This document shows, in pieces, positions 47,207 to 55,732 of a DNA stretch of 64,000 bases; the first letter of the stretch is position 1; every line of letters begins with the position of its first letter. The notes beneath the pieces were generated by a model that ran no database searches, had not been told where the DNA came from, and saw only the letters and a list, made by a program, of their open reading frames with translations. Both the position numbers and the translations under genes were made by a program. The DNA is from Streptosporangium sp. NBC_01755 (lineage in GTDB: Bacteria > Actinomycetota > Actinomycetes > Streptosporangiales > Streptosporangiaceae): positions 7,936,001 to 8,000,000 of the forward strand of contig NZ_CP109131.1 of the NCBI RefSeq assembly GCF_035917995.1. Direction: 5' to 3'.

Positions 47207-47226
47207 GTCAATAGTTGAACATTGAC
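47207..47226. promoter_or_regulatory. inverted repeat between the array and its XRE regulator
   Basis: GTCAAT (47207-47212) and ATTGAC (47221-47226) form perfect arms around an 8-base spacer in the 224-base divergent region. It lies 86 bases from the solute-binding gene and 118 bases from the regulator gene, a good place for the XRE-cupin operator. Confidence 0.5.
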
Positions 47227-47344
47227 CGTTTTGGTCGCAGACTGGAGGGGGTTTCGGCCGTGCACAGACATGTGCCCGCGATCAGGATCTTGTACGGTTC
47301 GATGGTGTCCCTATGATTGGATCGTTCATGCCTGAGGAGGCTTG

Positions 47345-48052
47345 ATGCACTCTCCCAAGGCCAGGGGGAGTTCCGGGCTCGGTAAGCGGCTACGGAACAT
47401 TCGCATGCAACGCGGACTTTCCCTGCGCGAGCTCGCCAAGCGCGCCGGCTGTTCCGCCAGCCTGATCTCGCAGGTCGAGCGAGACCAGACCGTTCCATCC
47501 GCCGGCGTGGTGTACGCACTGGCCAACGAACTGGACATCCCGCTGGGCTACCTGTTCGGCGCGGGTGAGGGTGATTCCCCTGGGCATTCCGAGTTCCCTC
47601 AGCTGCTCTCAGCCGTACAGACAGCCGAGCAGAACCATGACCGGGCACCCCTCAATGGCCACACAGCCGCGACGACGATGTCTGTTGGCCCCGAACTCCC
47701 GCCGGCGGTCACGAGCATCCTGCAGCTCGGCGGATCTCGACACACGATCGACCTTGCCAGCGGTGTCCGCTGGGAGCGCCTCACCCCGCAGAAAGACGCA
47801 CAGGTCGACTTCCTCGAAGTCGTGTACCAGCCGTTCGGGCGCTCCACCGACTCTCGATATCCGATCCGCCACGATGGACGTGAGTACCAACTCGTACTGG
47901 AGGGGGTTCTGCACGCGGACATCGGCTTCGAGACCTACGTACTCGAAGCCGGGGACTCCCTGGCGTTCAACCCCGCGACCCCACATCAGTACAGGAACAT
48001 GACCGACGGCATCGTCCGCTGCGTCTCCGTCGTCGTGCACTACGAAACCTGA
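47345..48052 (+). CDS. XRE-family regulator with C-terminal cupin domain
   Basis: This 235-residue protein has an N-terminal Cro/CI-type helix-turn-helix (LRNIRMQRGLSLRELAKRAG followed by CSASLISQVERD, residues about 18-52) and a C-terminal cupin barrel (about 135-230: EYQLVLEGVLHADIG, AGDSLAFNPATPHQYRN with metal-type His). Such regulators sense a small molecule in the cupin and control neighbouring catabolic or amine genes. ATG 47345 has GAGGAGG four bases upstream. It is divergent from the long catabolic array and is its likely regulator. Confidence 0.92.
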   Translation: MHSPKARGSSGLGKRLRNIRMQRGLSLRELAKRAGCSASLISQVERDQTVPSAGVVYALANELDIPLGYLFGAGEGDSPGHSEFPQLLSAVQTAEQNHDRAPLNGHTAATTMSVGPELPPAVTSILQLGGSRHTIDLASGVRWERLTPQKDAQVDFLEVVYQPFGRSTDSRYPIRHDGREYQLVLEGVLHADIGFETYVLEAGDSLAFNPATPHQYRNMTDGIVRCVSVVVHYET

Positions 48053-48278
48053 CCCCACCCGCCTCGGCGAGCCGCAAGAGCTCGGTTGCGTACTTCGGAC
48101 CCGGAGCCGTCTCGTGCGAGGCGTGGCCGGGGCGCCGCGAGGCCGGAAGTCCCGACCTGGGCCGATCATGCACGTTCGCCGACCCGGACGCGGTCGCGCA
48201 CGTGCGGGATACGGATGTTCCCAGGCCGCCGTGAGCGCTCGGAGTCCCTCGGGACAACGAGCGCTCACCGTCGGGTAC

Positions 48279-49733
48279 CTACCGGTCGGCGCCCGTCACT
48301 GCCGGGGCCGGACGCATGCTGGTGATGGCGTCGGCGTCGCGAACGCGCAGAGCGACGAGGAAGCCGAGCAGTGCGAGCGCGGTGGTGACGAGGAAGATGT
48401 CGTGGTAGGCGGCGAAGAGCGCTCCCTGCCTGCTGGTGAGATCGGCGGCGCGGTCGCCGAGGTCGCCGAGTCTGGAGTCGGTTCTCGTGGTGAGCAGGGT
48501 GGCGGCCACGGCCACGCCGGCGGCGCTGGCGACCTGGCGGGTGGTGGAGAACACCGATGAGGCTCGTGTGATCGCCGCCGGTGTGATCGTGGCGAAGGAG
48601 GCGGCCTGCAGCGGGATGACGGTGAGTGCCATGCCCGCGCCCATCACGAAGAGTGACAGCCGGACAACCCATAGGGTCGTGCCGGGATCCACCGTGATCA
48701 GTATCGCCTGTGCCGCGGCGATGACGGCGAATCCGGTCGCCAGCAGGCGGCGTGGTCCGAGTTTCGGGTACAGGCGGCCTGCCAGCGGAAGGAGCGCCAC
48801 CATTCCCAGTGCCTGGAACATCGTGACCAGGCCGGAGCCTGTCGCGTCGACACCCATCTGGTACTGCAAAAGCAGCGGCACCAGGAACAACGCGCCCATC
48901 AGCGCTCCCGACGCCGGAAGCATCAGCAGGTTGCCGGTCCGGAACAGCCGGTCCTTCAACAGGCGCAGGTCGATCATCGGCTCGGCACGGGCCAACTCGA
49001 TCACGCAGAACGCCGCCGCCAGTGCGAGGCCGGCGCCCAGTGGCACCAGCACTGCGGGGGTACCCCATCCCTCTCGGGCGCCACGGTCGAGGCCGAGGAG
49101 CAGCAGCGCGAGCGCGGCGCCGCCGGACAGGAACCCGGCGGCATCGAAGCGACCAGGATGGTCCGCACGTTCTTCGCGAAGTGCCACCGCCGCGAAGAGG
49201 ATACCGAGCACGCCGATCGGCACCTTGAGGAAGAAGATCCACCGCCAGCTGATGTTGTCGACCATCCACCCGCCGAGCACCGGGCCGAAGGCCGGGGCGA
49301 TGGTGGTCGGTATGGACAGCACCGCCGACGCCTTGGCCCGCTCGGCCGGGGGAAAGGCACGGAACAGCATCGCGGTGCCGACCGGGGTGAGCAGTCCGCC
49401 GCCGACGCCTTGGACGACTCTGGCCACGATCAGCTCGCCAAGGGAGCCGGCGAAACCGCCCCAGGCCGAGGCCGCGGTGAAGACCGCCAGCGCGAACAGG
49501 AAGGTGCGTTTGGTGCCGAACCGGTCGGCCACCCACCCCGAGGCGGGGATGAACACCGCCATACTCACCAGGTAACCGGTGACCAGCCATTGCAGAGTCT
49601 CGGTCCCGGCGCCGAAATGCCGGCCCAGCGCGGGCAACGCCGTGTTCAGCACCGTCATGTCAAGGATCTCCATGAACAGCCCGAACACGAACGCGGTGGC
49701 GACCAGCCACTTGTACGGCACCCGTCTCAACAC
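48279..49733 (-). CDS. MFS drug exporter, DHA2 (EmrB/QacA) family, 14 segments
   Basis: This 484-residue protein has about fourteen hydrophobic segments and DHA2 motifs: LFMEILDMTVLNTALPALGR (motif D1), TGYLVSMAVFIPASGWVADR (motif A region) and GPVLGGWMVDNISWRWIFFL (motif C). It exports lipophilic drugs or metabolites by proton antiport. GTG 49733 has GGAG seven bases upstream. It lies downstream of the LUD, DoxX and MarR genes on the same strand and may be co-regulated by the MarR protein as an efflux pump. Confidence 0.92.
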   Translation of the reverse strand: MLRRVPYKWLVATAFVFGLFMEILDMTVLNTALPALGRHFGAGTETLQWLVTGYLVSMAVFIPASGWVADRFGTKRTFLFALAVFTAASAWGGFAGSLGELIVARVVQGVGGGLLTPVGTAMLFRAFPPAERAKASAVLSIPTTIAPAFGPVLGGWMVDNISWRWIFFLKVPIGVLGILFAAVALREERADHPGRFDAAGFLSGGAALALLLLGLDRGAREGWGTPAVLVPLGAGLALAAAFCVIELARAEPMIDLRLLKDRLFRTGNLLMLPASGALMGALFLVPLLLQYQMGVDATGSGLVTMFQALGMVALLPLAGRLYPKLGPRRLLATGFAVIAAAQAILITVDPGTTLWVVRLSLFVMGAGMALTVIPLQAASFATITPAAITRASSVFSTTRQVASAAGVAVAATLLTTRTDSRLGDLGDRAADLTSRQGALFAAYHDIFLVTTALALLGFLVALRVRDADAITSMRPAPAVTGADR

Positions 49734-49870
49734 GGTACGACTCCTGCCCGTCCGCCGATCGGGCTCCTGACGTCGGCCGATCGGACCGGATCTTCAAAGT
49801 GGACGTCGATCGGCATCGCGTGGTTTCGGGGGAAGTCAGTCATGAAGTCCTCGTTCAGGGATGTACGTGA

Positions 49871-50521
49871 TCAGAAGCCGATGGGCTCGCGGACAAGGAC
49901 TACGGTGATGCGGCCGGGGAACATCTCGTTGTTGACGATGAGGATCTTGGAGAGCGTGGCCGGTACGCCGTAGGCCTCGCGGGCGCGTACGTCCTCGCGG
50001 GGGTAGGCGTACGTTTCGATGCGGCGCAGTGCCGTATCGAGATCGGGCACGATCTTCTGGGAGCCGACGACCCAGATGACCCGGCCCGCGCCGAAGCTGT
50101 AGGGGCCGAGCTGGCTTCCGCTACCCGAGGCGGTCAGCAGCCGCCCGTCCTCGGTCAGTGCGTGGACGCTGCCGACGACAACGTCGGGGGCGGCGCCGAT
50201 GGCGCGCATCTGGTGGAGTCGCTCTTCTTCCCGGAGTCGCATGAGTTTGGGGCGTACGGCATCGAACCGGCCGGATGTGTTGATGTCGTCGTCCAGGCCC
50301 GATGTGCGGAGCGTTTCACTGGAGACGGTGAGGATGCTCTCGTCGTCGGGCAGCATCCGGTTGACGGCGGCACGGGCCTCCGCCGGGGTGTCGACGATCT
50401 CGACGGCATAACCCTTCTCGCGAAGAGCGGCCGCTGCTCGCTGGAGCCGCTCCTCCGTCGCGGGCCGCTGGAACCGGGTGTCGATCGCGAGGCCGGTCTC
50501 GGTCGTGGTCGGAGTGGTCAT
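49871..50521 (-). CDS. LUD (LutC/DUF162) domain protein
   Basis: This 216-residue protein has the LUD domain, similar to LutC and the LutB N-terminal part: EERLQRAAAALREKGYAVEI, VSSETLRTSGLDDDI, VVVGSVHALTEDGRLLTASG and the Gly-rich stretch GSGSQLGPYSFGAGRVIWVV. In lactate utilisation LutA/B/C act together, but here no LutA or iron-sulfur partner is seen, so it is a stand-alone LUD protein of unknown role. ATG 50521 has AAGGA six bases upstream, with a GTG immediately before. Confidence 0.88.
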   Translation of the reverse strand: MTTPTTTETGLAIDTRFQRPATEERLQRAAAALREKGYAVEIVDTPAEARAAVNRMLPDDESILTVSSETLRTSGLDDDINTSGRFDAVRPKLMRLREEERLHQMRAIGAAPDVVVGSVHALTEDGRLLTASGSGSQLGPYSFGAGRVIWVVGSQKIVPDLDTALRRIETYAYPREDVRAREAYGVPATLSKILIVNNEMFPGRITVVLVREPIGF

Positions 50522-50613
50522 CACAGTCCTTCGTGTTGGTTTGTGTTAGGCGGCGTGACGGGCCGGGGCTTGACACACCGATCGCGAAAGCATCGGCGTC
50601 ACCCGGTGGCGCT

Positions 50614-50967
50614 TCAGAGGCTGGCCAGCCTGAGGGCGATCGTGACCACGCTGAGCACCAGCAGAACCAGCGATGCCGATGTGTTCTTCGCGGTGTCGCG
50701 GGCCTTGACGTGGTACAGGACGGCGCCGGCCATGAGGAGCGCCAGGCCGGCCGCGGCCGCGATGCCGAGGCCTTCGATCCACAGACCGATGACCAGCCCA
50801 ACGGCTCCAAGGATCTCCAGCCCACCGATGACACGCATCAGCCCGGCGGACACACCCAGCTGGGCGAGCTGAGCCGCCATGTCCTTCTTGCCGGAGAGTT
50901 TCGGGAAACCGGCTCCGGCGAAGGCGAGCGCCAGCAGGACGGACAAGACGGCTATGGCTATGAACAT
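50614..50967 (-). CDS. DoxX-family membrane protein
   Basis: This 117-residue protein has four hydrophobic segments (about 1-20, 43-62, 66-85, 98-116) and the DoxX features FAGAGFPKLSGKKDMAAQL and VIGGLEILGAVGLVIGLW. DoxX proteins are small membrane proteins linked to redox stress and quinone metabolism in some systems. ATG 50967 has GGAG eight to nine bases upstream. It lies between a MarR regulator and the LUD/MFS genes, a common arrangement for stress-responsive units. Confidence 0.88.
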   Translation of the reverse strand: MFIAIAVLSVLLALAFAGAGFPKLSGKKDMAAQLAQLGVSAGLMRVIGGLEILGAVGLVIGLWIEGLGIAAAAGLALLMAGAVLYHVKARDTAKNTSASLVLLVLSVVTIALRLASL

Positions 50968-51199
50968 GATCGTGGTCTCCTCGCGGCTGACGATATACTT
51001 CAGCGAATGAACTATGTTTTAGCAGAAATAATTTCGGGCCGCAGACGAGGGGTCACCGTTGACGAGATGTGAGAGCCGACTGGCGGGCATGGGTGCGGCA
51101 CACCGCGGGGCAGCCGAGGCAGGACGGCCAACGCCGCGCGCGTCCGCTGTTATCGGAAGGGAGACGCGGAGAGGGGGCAGCCGCGGCCGTAGCCGGAAG

Positions 51200-51652
51200 T
51201 CAGCGCCGGGTGTCGTGCCCGGTCGCTGATTGAGATACCCGCAACAGCGCCAGCAGGTTGGCCCGCTGCTCCGCGTCGAGCACCGAGATGATCGGCGCCG
51301 TGTCGAACAAACGACTCAGGAGACGGTCTCTGAGCTCCTGCCCTCGCGTCGTAAGGGTCAGCCGTTTTGCTCGGCGGTCGTCTGGGTCGGGCTCTCTGCG
51401 CAGGAAACCGCACTCTTCAAGGGCGTCCGCGAGCCCGGTAACGTGCGAGGGCTCGCATCGCAGCTGTCCGGCTATTTGCCCCATACGCTGGGGCTCTTGG
51501 AGTTGGAGCAGTGTGTGAGCCTGAGGCACGCTGAGGCCGACGGCGGCGGCGGTCTCCTCGAAGTGCGCGCGAAGGGCCACATCCGCGGCGAACAGCCGCT
51601 CCACGATCTCCTGCCCCTCGGGATCCGGCCACTCGATGCGCGTCTCCGACAC
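51200..51652 (-). CDS. MarR-family regulator
   Basis: This 150-residue protein has the MarR winged helix: a helical N-terminus (VERLFAADVALRAHFEETAA), recognition region LRCEPSHVTGLADALEECGF and the wing LRREPDPDDRRAKRLTLT. GTG 51652 is taken over an upstream TTG because of the GGGG tract before it. It is the first of a minus-strand series with DoxX, LUD and MFS genes and may repress them in response to phenolic or oxidative signals. The gap to DoxX (232 bases) leaves room for a separate promoter. Confidence 0.88.
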   Translation of the reverse strand: MSETRIEWPDPEGQEIVERLFAADVALRAHFEETAAAVGLSVPQAHTLLQLQEPQRMGQIAGQLRCEPSHVTGLADALEECGFLRREPDPDDRRAKRLTLTTRGQELRDRLLSRLFDTAPIISVLDAEQRANLLALLRVSQSATGHDTRR

Positions 51653-51943
51653 GATCCCCCTGCCCCACAATGTTTCAGTTCTTGAACCATCCTACGGCCG
51701 GTGCCATCGCCCTGGGTTGGCGCACAGAGCCTGTACGGGGTCCGGTGCTTGACCTTTACTTCAAGGCGGCACATGCACTGACCATCCACCGGCGACGGCG
51801 AAGTCGACGCGTTCGACGCCCCGGTGGAACGCTCGTACGAGCGGCGTACGACCTTCGCGCGGGCACCCGGAACCGGCGGCGATCGACCGGGGCCCGGATC
51901 GAGTAGGAGGGTGAGGTCGCCTCACCCTCCTCTTCCTCGTAGA

Positions 51944-52154
51944 GCGTGTGCTGCCGAACCGCCGGGAGGACCCCGCCCCACAGCGGGTATCCAGCGACGA
52001 AGCTCTCGCCGGAGGCAACAGGATCGGCGCCCTGATGCGATGCCGCGGAGACCAGCTCCGCCACTTTGTCCAGGGTCCGTTCGACGTCGAGGAATACGGG
52101 TGCCGCCTGGACGGCCGCCACGGCGATCTTCCTTCGACCGCGTTCTTCGCCCAC
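51944..52154 (-). pseudogene. truncated nitrilase/carbon-nitrogen hydrolase gene, 5' end only
   Basis: The minus strand encodes about 70 residues of a nitrilase N-terminus: AVAAVQAAPVFLDVERTLDK, then SGESFVAGYPLWGG with the first catalytic Glu (GES). After QHTLYEEEEG the similarity ends abruptly and the lysine and cysteine of the triad are missing. Substitutions near the Glu (DPVAS where DLVAF-like residues are usual) also suggest decay. No tail of the gene is found nearby. Confidence 0.78.
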
Positions 52155-52352
52155 ATCGGCTCCGACTCGGTGGCGGTGATCTCCTCACGACGCGAGAACT
52201 TCGCCATGATGATCGACAGCAGTGAGTACGCCGAGCTGTAGTCCGGCCTGTTCGACTCTCTCTGGGCGGCAAGCACCCCGCCCCCGGCGGGCAGGCCAAC
52301 GCCGGTCGAGTTCCCACCGGCAAGGCCGGATTAGCGAGCGATGCGGGGTGAC

Positions 52353-52394
52353 ATGGATTCAATTCTCTGACTAAGGTCAGAGAATGGAATCCAT
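52353..52394 (+). promoter_or_regulatory. 42-bp near-perfect palindrome spanning the start of the HTH-GNAT gene
   Basis: Arms ATGGATTC-A-ATTCTCTGAC (52353-52371) and GTCAGAGAAT-G-GAATCCAT (52376-52394) are 19 bp each with one mismatch and a 4-base centre. The right arm contains ATG 52384 and a second in-frame ATG 52393. This is a strong candidate operator for autorepression, and its RNA could also hide the start codon. Confidence 0.75.
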
Positions 52395-53292
52395 GTTGAT
52401 CGATCGGGTGCGACGGTTCAACCGGACCGTCACCCAGCGGATAGGTGCCCTTGACGACACGTTCCTCTCTCGCAGCCGCCCGCTCGGGCAGGCGCGCCTG
52501 CTATGGGAGATCGGTGCCGAGGGAAGTGAGGTGCGGTCGCTGCGCTCGCGACTCGGCCTGGACTCCGGCTATCTGAGTCGGCTGCTACGCGCCCTGCAAG
52601 CCGACGGGCTGGTCGCGGTCGACGCGAACGGCGCCGATGGACGGGTACGCACAGCACGGCTCACGCGGGCGGGGCTGGCCGAGCGAGCCGAACTGGACCG
52701 ATGCTCGGACGATCTGGCCACGTCCATCCTCGAGCCGCTCACCGGCCACCAGCGCGAGCGGCTCGTCGCCGCCATGGCCGAGGTCGAGCGCCTGCTGGCC
52801 GCGTCCCAGGTTCACGTCGCCGTCGTCGACCCCTGCCACCCGGACGCCCGCCACTGCCTCCGCGCCTACTTCGCCGAGCTGGCGCACCGGTTCGACAGCG
52901 GCTTCGACCCGGACCTCAGCATCTCCGCCGACGATGAGGAACTCACCCCACCGGCGGGCCTGCTGCTGGTCGCCACACTGCACGGCGACCCGGTCGGCTG
53001 CGGCGCGCTCAAGCTCCACCAGGACGACACCTCCGCGGAAGTGAAGCGGATGTGGATCTCCCCCACCGTGCGCGGGCTGGGACTGGGCCGTCGGCTCCTC
53101 GCCGAACTCGAGGCTCAGGCCGCGGTCCACGGCGTGCGCACTCTCCGACTGGAGACCAACCGCGCCCTGTCCGAAGCGATCGGGCTCTACCGCACGGCCG
53201 GATTCCGCGAGGTGGACGCGTTCAACGACGAGACCTACGCCCACCACTGGTTCGAGAAGACCCTCGGCTCCGACACCGCGGGGACCGGCTGA
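52384..53292 (+). CDS. MarR-type HTH fused to GNAT acetyltransferase
   Basis: This 302-residue protein joins a MarR-like winged helix (about 1-140: QARLLWEIGAEGSEVRSLRS, LDSGYLSRLLRALQADGLV, wing GADGRVRTARLTRAG) to a GNAT N-acetyltransferase (about 165-295). The latter has the acetyl-CoA loop SPTVRGLGLGRRLLAELE and the LETNRALSEAIGLYRTAGF region. Fusions of this kind are widespread in actinomycetes; they probably sense or acetylate a small amine. ATG 52384 lies inside the large palindrome; AAGG is seven bases upstream. ATG 52393 is a possible alternative start, three codons on. Confidence 0.9.
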   Translation: MESMLIDRVRRFNRTVTQRIGALDDTFLSRSRPLGQARLLWEIGAEGSEVRSLRSRLGLDSGYLSRLLRALQADGLVAVDANGADGRVRTARLTRAGLAERAELDRCSDDLATSILEPLTGHQRERLVAAMAEVERLLAASQVHVAVVDPCHPDARHCLRAYFAELAHRFDSGFDPDLSISADDEELTPPAGLLLVATLHGDPVGCGALKLHQDDTSAEVKRMWISPTVRGLGLGRRLLAELEAQAAVHGVRTLRLETNRALSEAIGLYRTAGFREVDAFNDETYAHHWFEKTLGSDTAGTG

Positions 53293-53380
53293 CAACTGTC
53301 CTGTTACCTTTTTGATCCTCCCCGATGAGAGTCGGGGAGCCAGGTCACCCGGCCCGGCATGACCGATTGCCCCTGTCGTA

Positions 53381-53565
53381 CTGAAACGGGCCATGTTCCT
53401 CGCCGCGTTCGCGTCCCTGTCCAACCCCGAAAGCAGGGAGTACTACGACAAGAAGCGCGTCGAGGGCAAAAAGCACAACGCCGCCCTGATCTGCCTCGCC
53501 CGTCGCCGTTCAGACGTCACCCACGCCATGCTCCGCGACCGCAAGCCCTATCCACTGGCTTACTG
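53381..53565 (+). pseudogene. IS110-family transposase C-terminal fragment
   Basis: The frame reads LKRAMFLAAFASL, then YYDKKRVEGKKHNAALICLA and HAMLRDRKPYP, the well-known C-terminal end of IS110-type transposases (Transposase_20 domain). Upstream sequence lacks the DEDD catalytic domain and no terminal repeats are recognised, so it is a relic. Confidence 0.8.
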
Positions 53566-53596
53566 CGGCATCAGCCCCACGTCAACAAACCGCCGA

Positions 53597-54253
53597 CTAG
53601 GCGGGGGGCCGGGCGCCGACTGTGTGCAGGGAGATGGTGACGTAGCGCCGGGCGATCTGTTCGGGGGGGAGCGGGCCGTCCGGGTCATACCAGGTGGCGA
53701 CGGCCTGGAACATGCCGAGCAGGGCCCTGGTCGTGTCCTCGGGCAGGGAGACGGCGAAGCTGTGATCGCGTTGACCGGCCCGGACCACCTCCAGCAGCAG
53801 GTTCTCCAGTTCCTTGCGCATGCCGGCGTAGTAGCGCCGGTTCTCCGGATCGAGGTAACGCAGTTCGGAGTCAAGGACGGTCAGCGACGACCGGTGGGCG
53901 ACGGTGAGCACGATGCTCTCGACGACGTGGGCGAAACGTGCGCGCGGGGTGTCCTCGGCCGCCTGGTGGGCGGCCCTGGCCCGGGCGACGAGTTCGCTGA
54001 TGCAGGTGTCCAGCAGGGCGACCAGCACGGCCTGTTTGCTCGGGTAGTGATAGTAGAGACCGGGCACCGTCACCCCGGCCTTGCTCGCCAGGTCGCGTAC
54101 GGAGCTGCCGTGATATCCGCGCGCGGTGAAGACCTCAAGGGCGCCGAGAAGGATGCCCGGCAACTCCAACGGGGGAAAGTCGCGCCAGTGGCCGATGGGC
54201 GGCAGTGAGTCCTGCACGTGCGCCGACTCTTCCACGAGCTCCATCTGGTCCAC
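53597..54253 (-). CDS. TetR/AcrR-family repressor
   Basis: This 218-residue protein has a TetR helix-turn-helix at about 30-80 (ALEVFTARGYHGSSVRDLAS, KAGVTVPGLYYHYPSKQAVL) and a helical ligand domain with the pattern of fatty-acid/CoA-linked repressors (TetR_C KstR2-like: ELRYLDPENRRYYAGMRKEL). GTG 54253 has AGGAAGAGA before it; ATG 54244 is an alternative. It is divergent from the thiolase operon, and palindromes in the 189-base gap suit its binding site, so it probably represses the CoA-dependent catabolic genes until a CoA-ester appears. Confidence 0.9.
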   Translation of the reverse strand: MDQMELVEESAHVQDSLPPIGHWRDFPPLELPGILLGALEVFTARGYHGSSVRDLASKAGVTVPGLYYHYPSKQAVLVALLDTCISELVARARAAHQAAEDTPRARFAHVVESIVLTVAHRSSLTVLDSELRYLDPENRRYYAGMRKELENLLLEVVRAGQRDHSFAVSLPEDTTRALLGMFQAVATWYDPDGPLPPEQIARRYVTISLHTVGARPPA

Positions 54254-54339
54254 TCTCTTCCTCGTCCGGGCAGGCGTCCCCGGCCCTGATCTGCTTCCCC
54301 GTCAATTGTGCCGCCTCTTCGGGGCGGGTCTTGTGCGAA

Positions 54340-54380
54340 GAACATTGTTCAGGCTACTTTAGCGACCGTTAAGTCAACGG
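54340..54380. promoter_or_regulatory. two palindromes between TetR and thiolase genes
   Basis: GAACA-T-TGTTC (54340-54350) and CCGTT-AAGTC-AACGG (54366-54380) lie in the divergent promoter region; either could be the TetR operator. An AT-rich segment between them (TACTTT, 54355-54360) may be a -10 box. Confidence 0.45.
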
Positions 54381-54442
54381 GCCCGTGAGTGCCGCCGGGC
54401 TCGATCGCCGTACCCGGCGCCCACCCCTCATAGGGAGACCTC

Positions 54443-55642
54443 ATGCCTCAAGCCGTCTTGGTCGACGTCGTACGGACGGCGTCCGGCCGTGGAAAGCCTG
54501 GCGGTGCGCTGTCAGGCGTGCACCCGACCGATCTGCTCGCCCACGTGATATCCGCCCTCGTCGAGCGCACGGGCATCGACCCGGGCGCCCTCGACGACGT
54601 CATCGCCGGATGTGTGACCCAGGCCGGCCAGCAGTCGGTCAACGTGGCCCGCAACGCGGCGCTGGCCGCCGGGCTGCCCCAAAGCGTGCCGGGCACGACC
54701 GTGGACCGGCAGTGCGGCTCGGGTCAGCAGGCCGTCGCCTTCGCCGCACAGGGCGTCCTCGCCGGCGCCTATGACATGGTCATCGCGGGCGGCGTGGAGT
54801 CCATGTCACGGGTCCCGATGTTCGCCGGCAAGATGGGCGAGGACCCCTACGGGGAGAGGCTGGCCGCCCGCTACGCCGATGGGCTGGTGGGGCAGGGCAT
54901 CTCGGCCGAACTCGTCGCGGCGCGCTGGAAGCTGGACCGCCGGATGCTGGACGAGTATTCGGCGCGTTCCCATGAACTCGCCGCCCGGACCGCCGCATCG
55001 GGCGGCTTCGAGCGGGAGATCATCCCGCTGACGGTGACCGGCGAGGACGGCGTCGAGACCGTGCACGTCACCGATGAGACGGTACGGCCGACCACGACGG
55101 CGGACGGCCTGGCGGGCCTTCGGCCCTCGTTCCAGGACGAGGCGATGGGGTGCAGGTTCCCCGAGATCGACGACTGGCGGATCACCCCGGGCAACTCCTC
55201 CCCGCTGACCGACGGCGCCGCCGCCGCGCTGATCACCACCGACGTGATGGCCGAGCGCCTGGGCCTACGCCCGCGCGCCAGGTTCCACTCCTTCTCCGTC
55301 ACCGGCGATGATCCGGTGGAGATGCTGACGGCGATCATTCCGGCCACACGTAAGGTGCTGCGGCGCGGCGGCCTGTCCATGGCCGACATCGACGCCTTCG
55401 AGGTGAACGAGGCGTTCGCGCCGGTGCCGCTGGCCTGGGCCCATGAACTGGGCGCAGACCTTGAACGACTGAACCCCCGGGGCGGCGCCATCGCGCTGGG
55501 GCACCCGCTGGGCGCCTCGGGCGTACGCCTGCTGTGCACGCTGGTCAACCACCTGGAGCAGACCGGCGGCCGGTATGGCCTGCAGACCATGTGCGAGGGC
55601 GGCGGTATGGCCAACGCCACCATCATCGAACGGCTCGGCTAG
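54443..55642 (+). CDS. acetyl-CoA acetyltransferase/3-ketoacyl-CoA thiolase
   Basis: This 399-residue thiolase has the nucleophilic Cys in VDRQCGSGQQAVAFAA (near 93), NEAFAPVPLAW, the histidine motif ALGHPLGASGVRLLCTL and the second cysteine in TMCEGGGMANATIIE. It cleaves 3-ketoacyl-CoA to acetyl-CoA and a shortened acyl-CoA, or runs the reverse. ATG 54443 has GGGAGA upstream. It is the first gene of the TetR-divergent operon and is followed by a dehydrogenase, as in beta-oxidation of side chains or ring-cleavage products. Confidence 0.94.
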   Translation: MPQAVLVDVVRTASGRGKPGGALSGVHPTDLLAHVISALVERTGIDPGALDDVIAGCVTQAGQQSVNVARNAALAAGLPQSVPGTTVDRQCGSGQQAVAFAAQGVLAGAYDMVIAGGVESMSRVPMFAGKMGEDPYGERLAARYADGLVGQGISAELVAARWKLDRRMLDEYSARSHELAARTAASGGFEREIIPLTVTGEDGVETVHVTDETVRPTTTADGLAGLRPSFQDEAMGCRFPEIDDWRITPGNSSPLTDGAAAALITTDVMAERLGLRPRARFHSFSVTGDDPVEMLTAIIPATRKVLRRGGLSMADIDAFEVNEAFAPVPLAWAHELGADLERLNPRGGAIALGHPLGASGVRLLCTLVNHLEQTGGRYGLQTMCEGGGMANATIIERLG

Positions 55643-55732
55643 CCAGAGCACGACACCCACGGCGGCGCCACCCGGCGCGGTGGGGCGGATCGGAACGGGC
55701 CCGCGGCAAGGCGGGCCAAGAGGAGAACATCA

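Noticed and set aside
48056-48278. Transposase or regulator fragment in the gap after the XRE gene
   Set aside because: Translations in all frames show only Arg-rich noise; no conserved motif could be identified.
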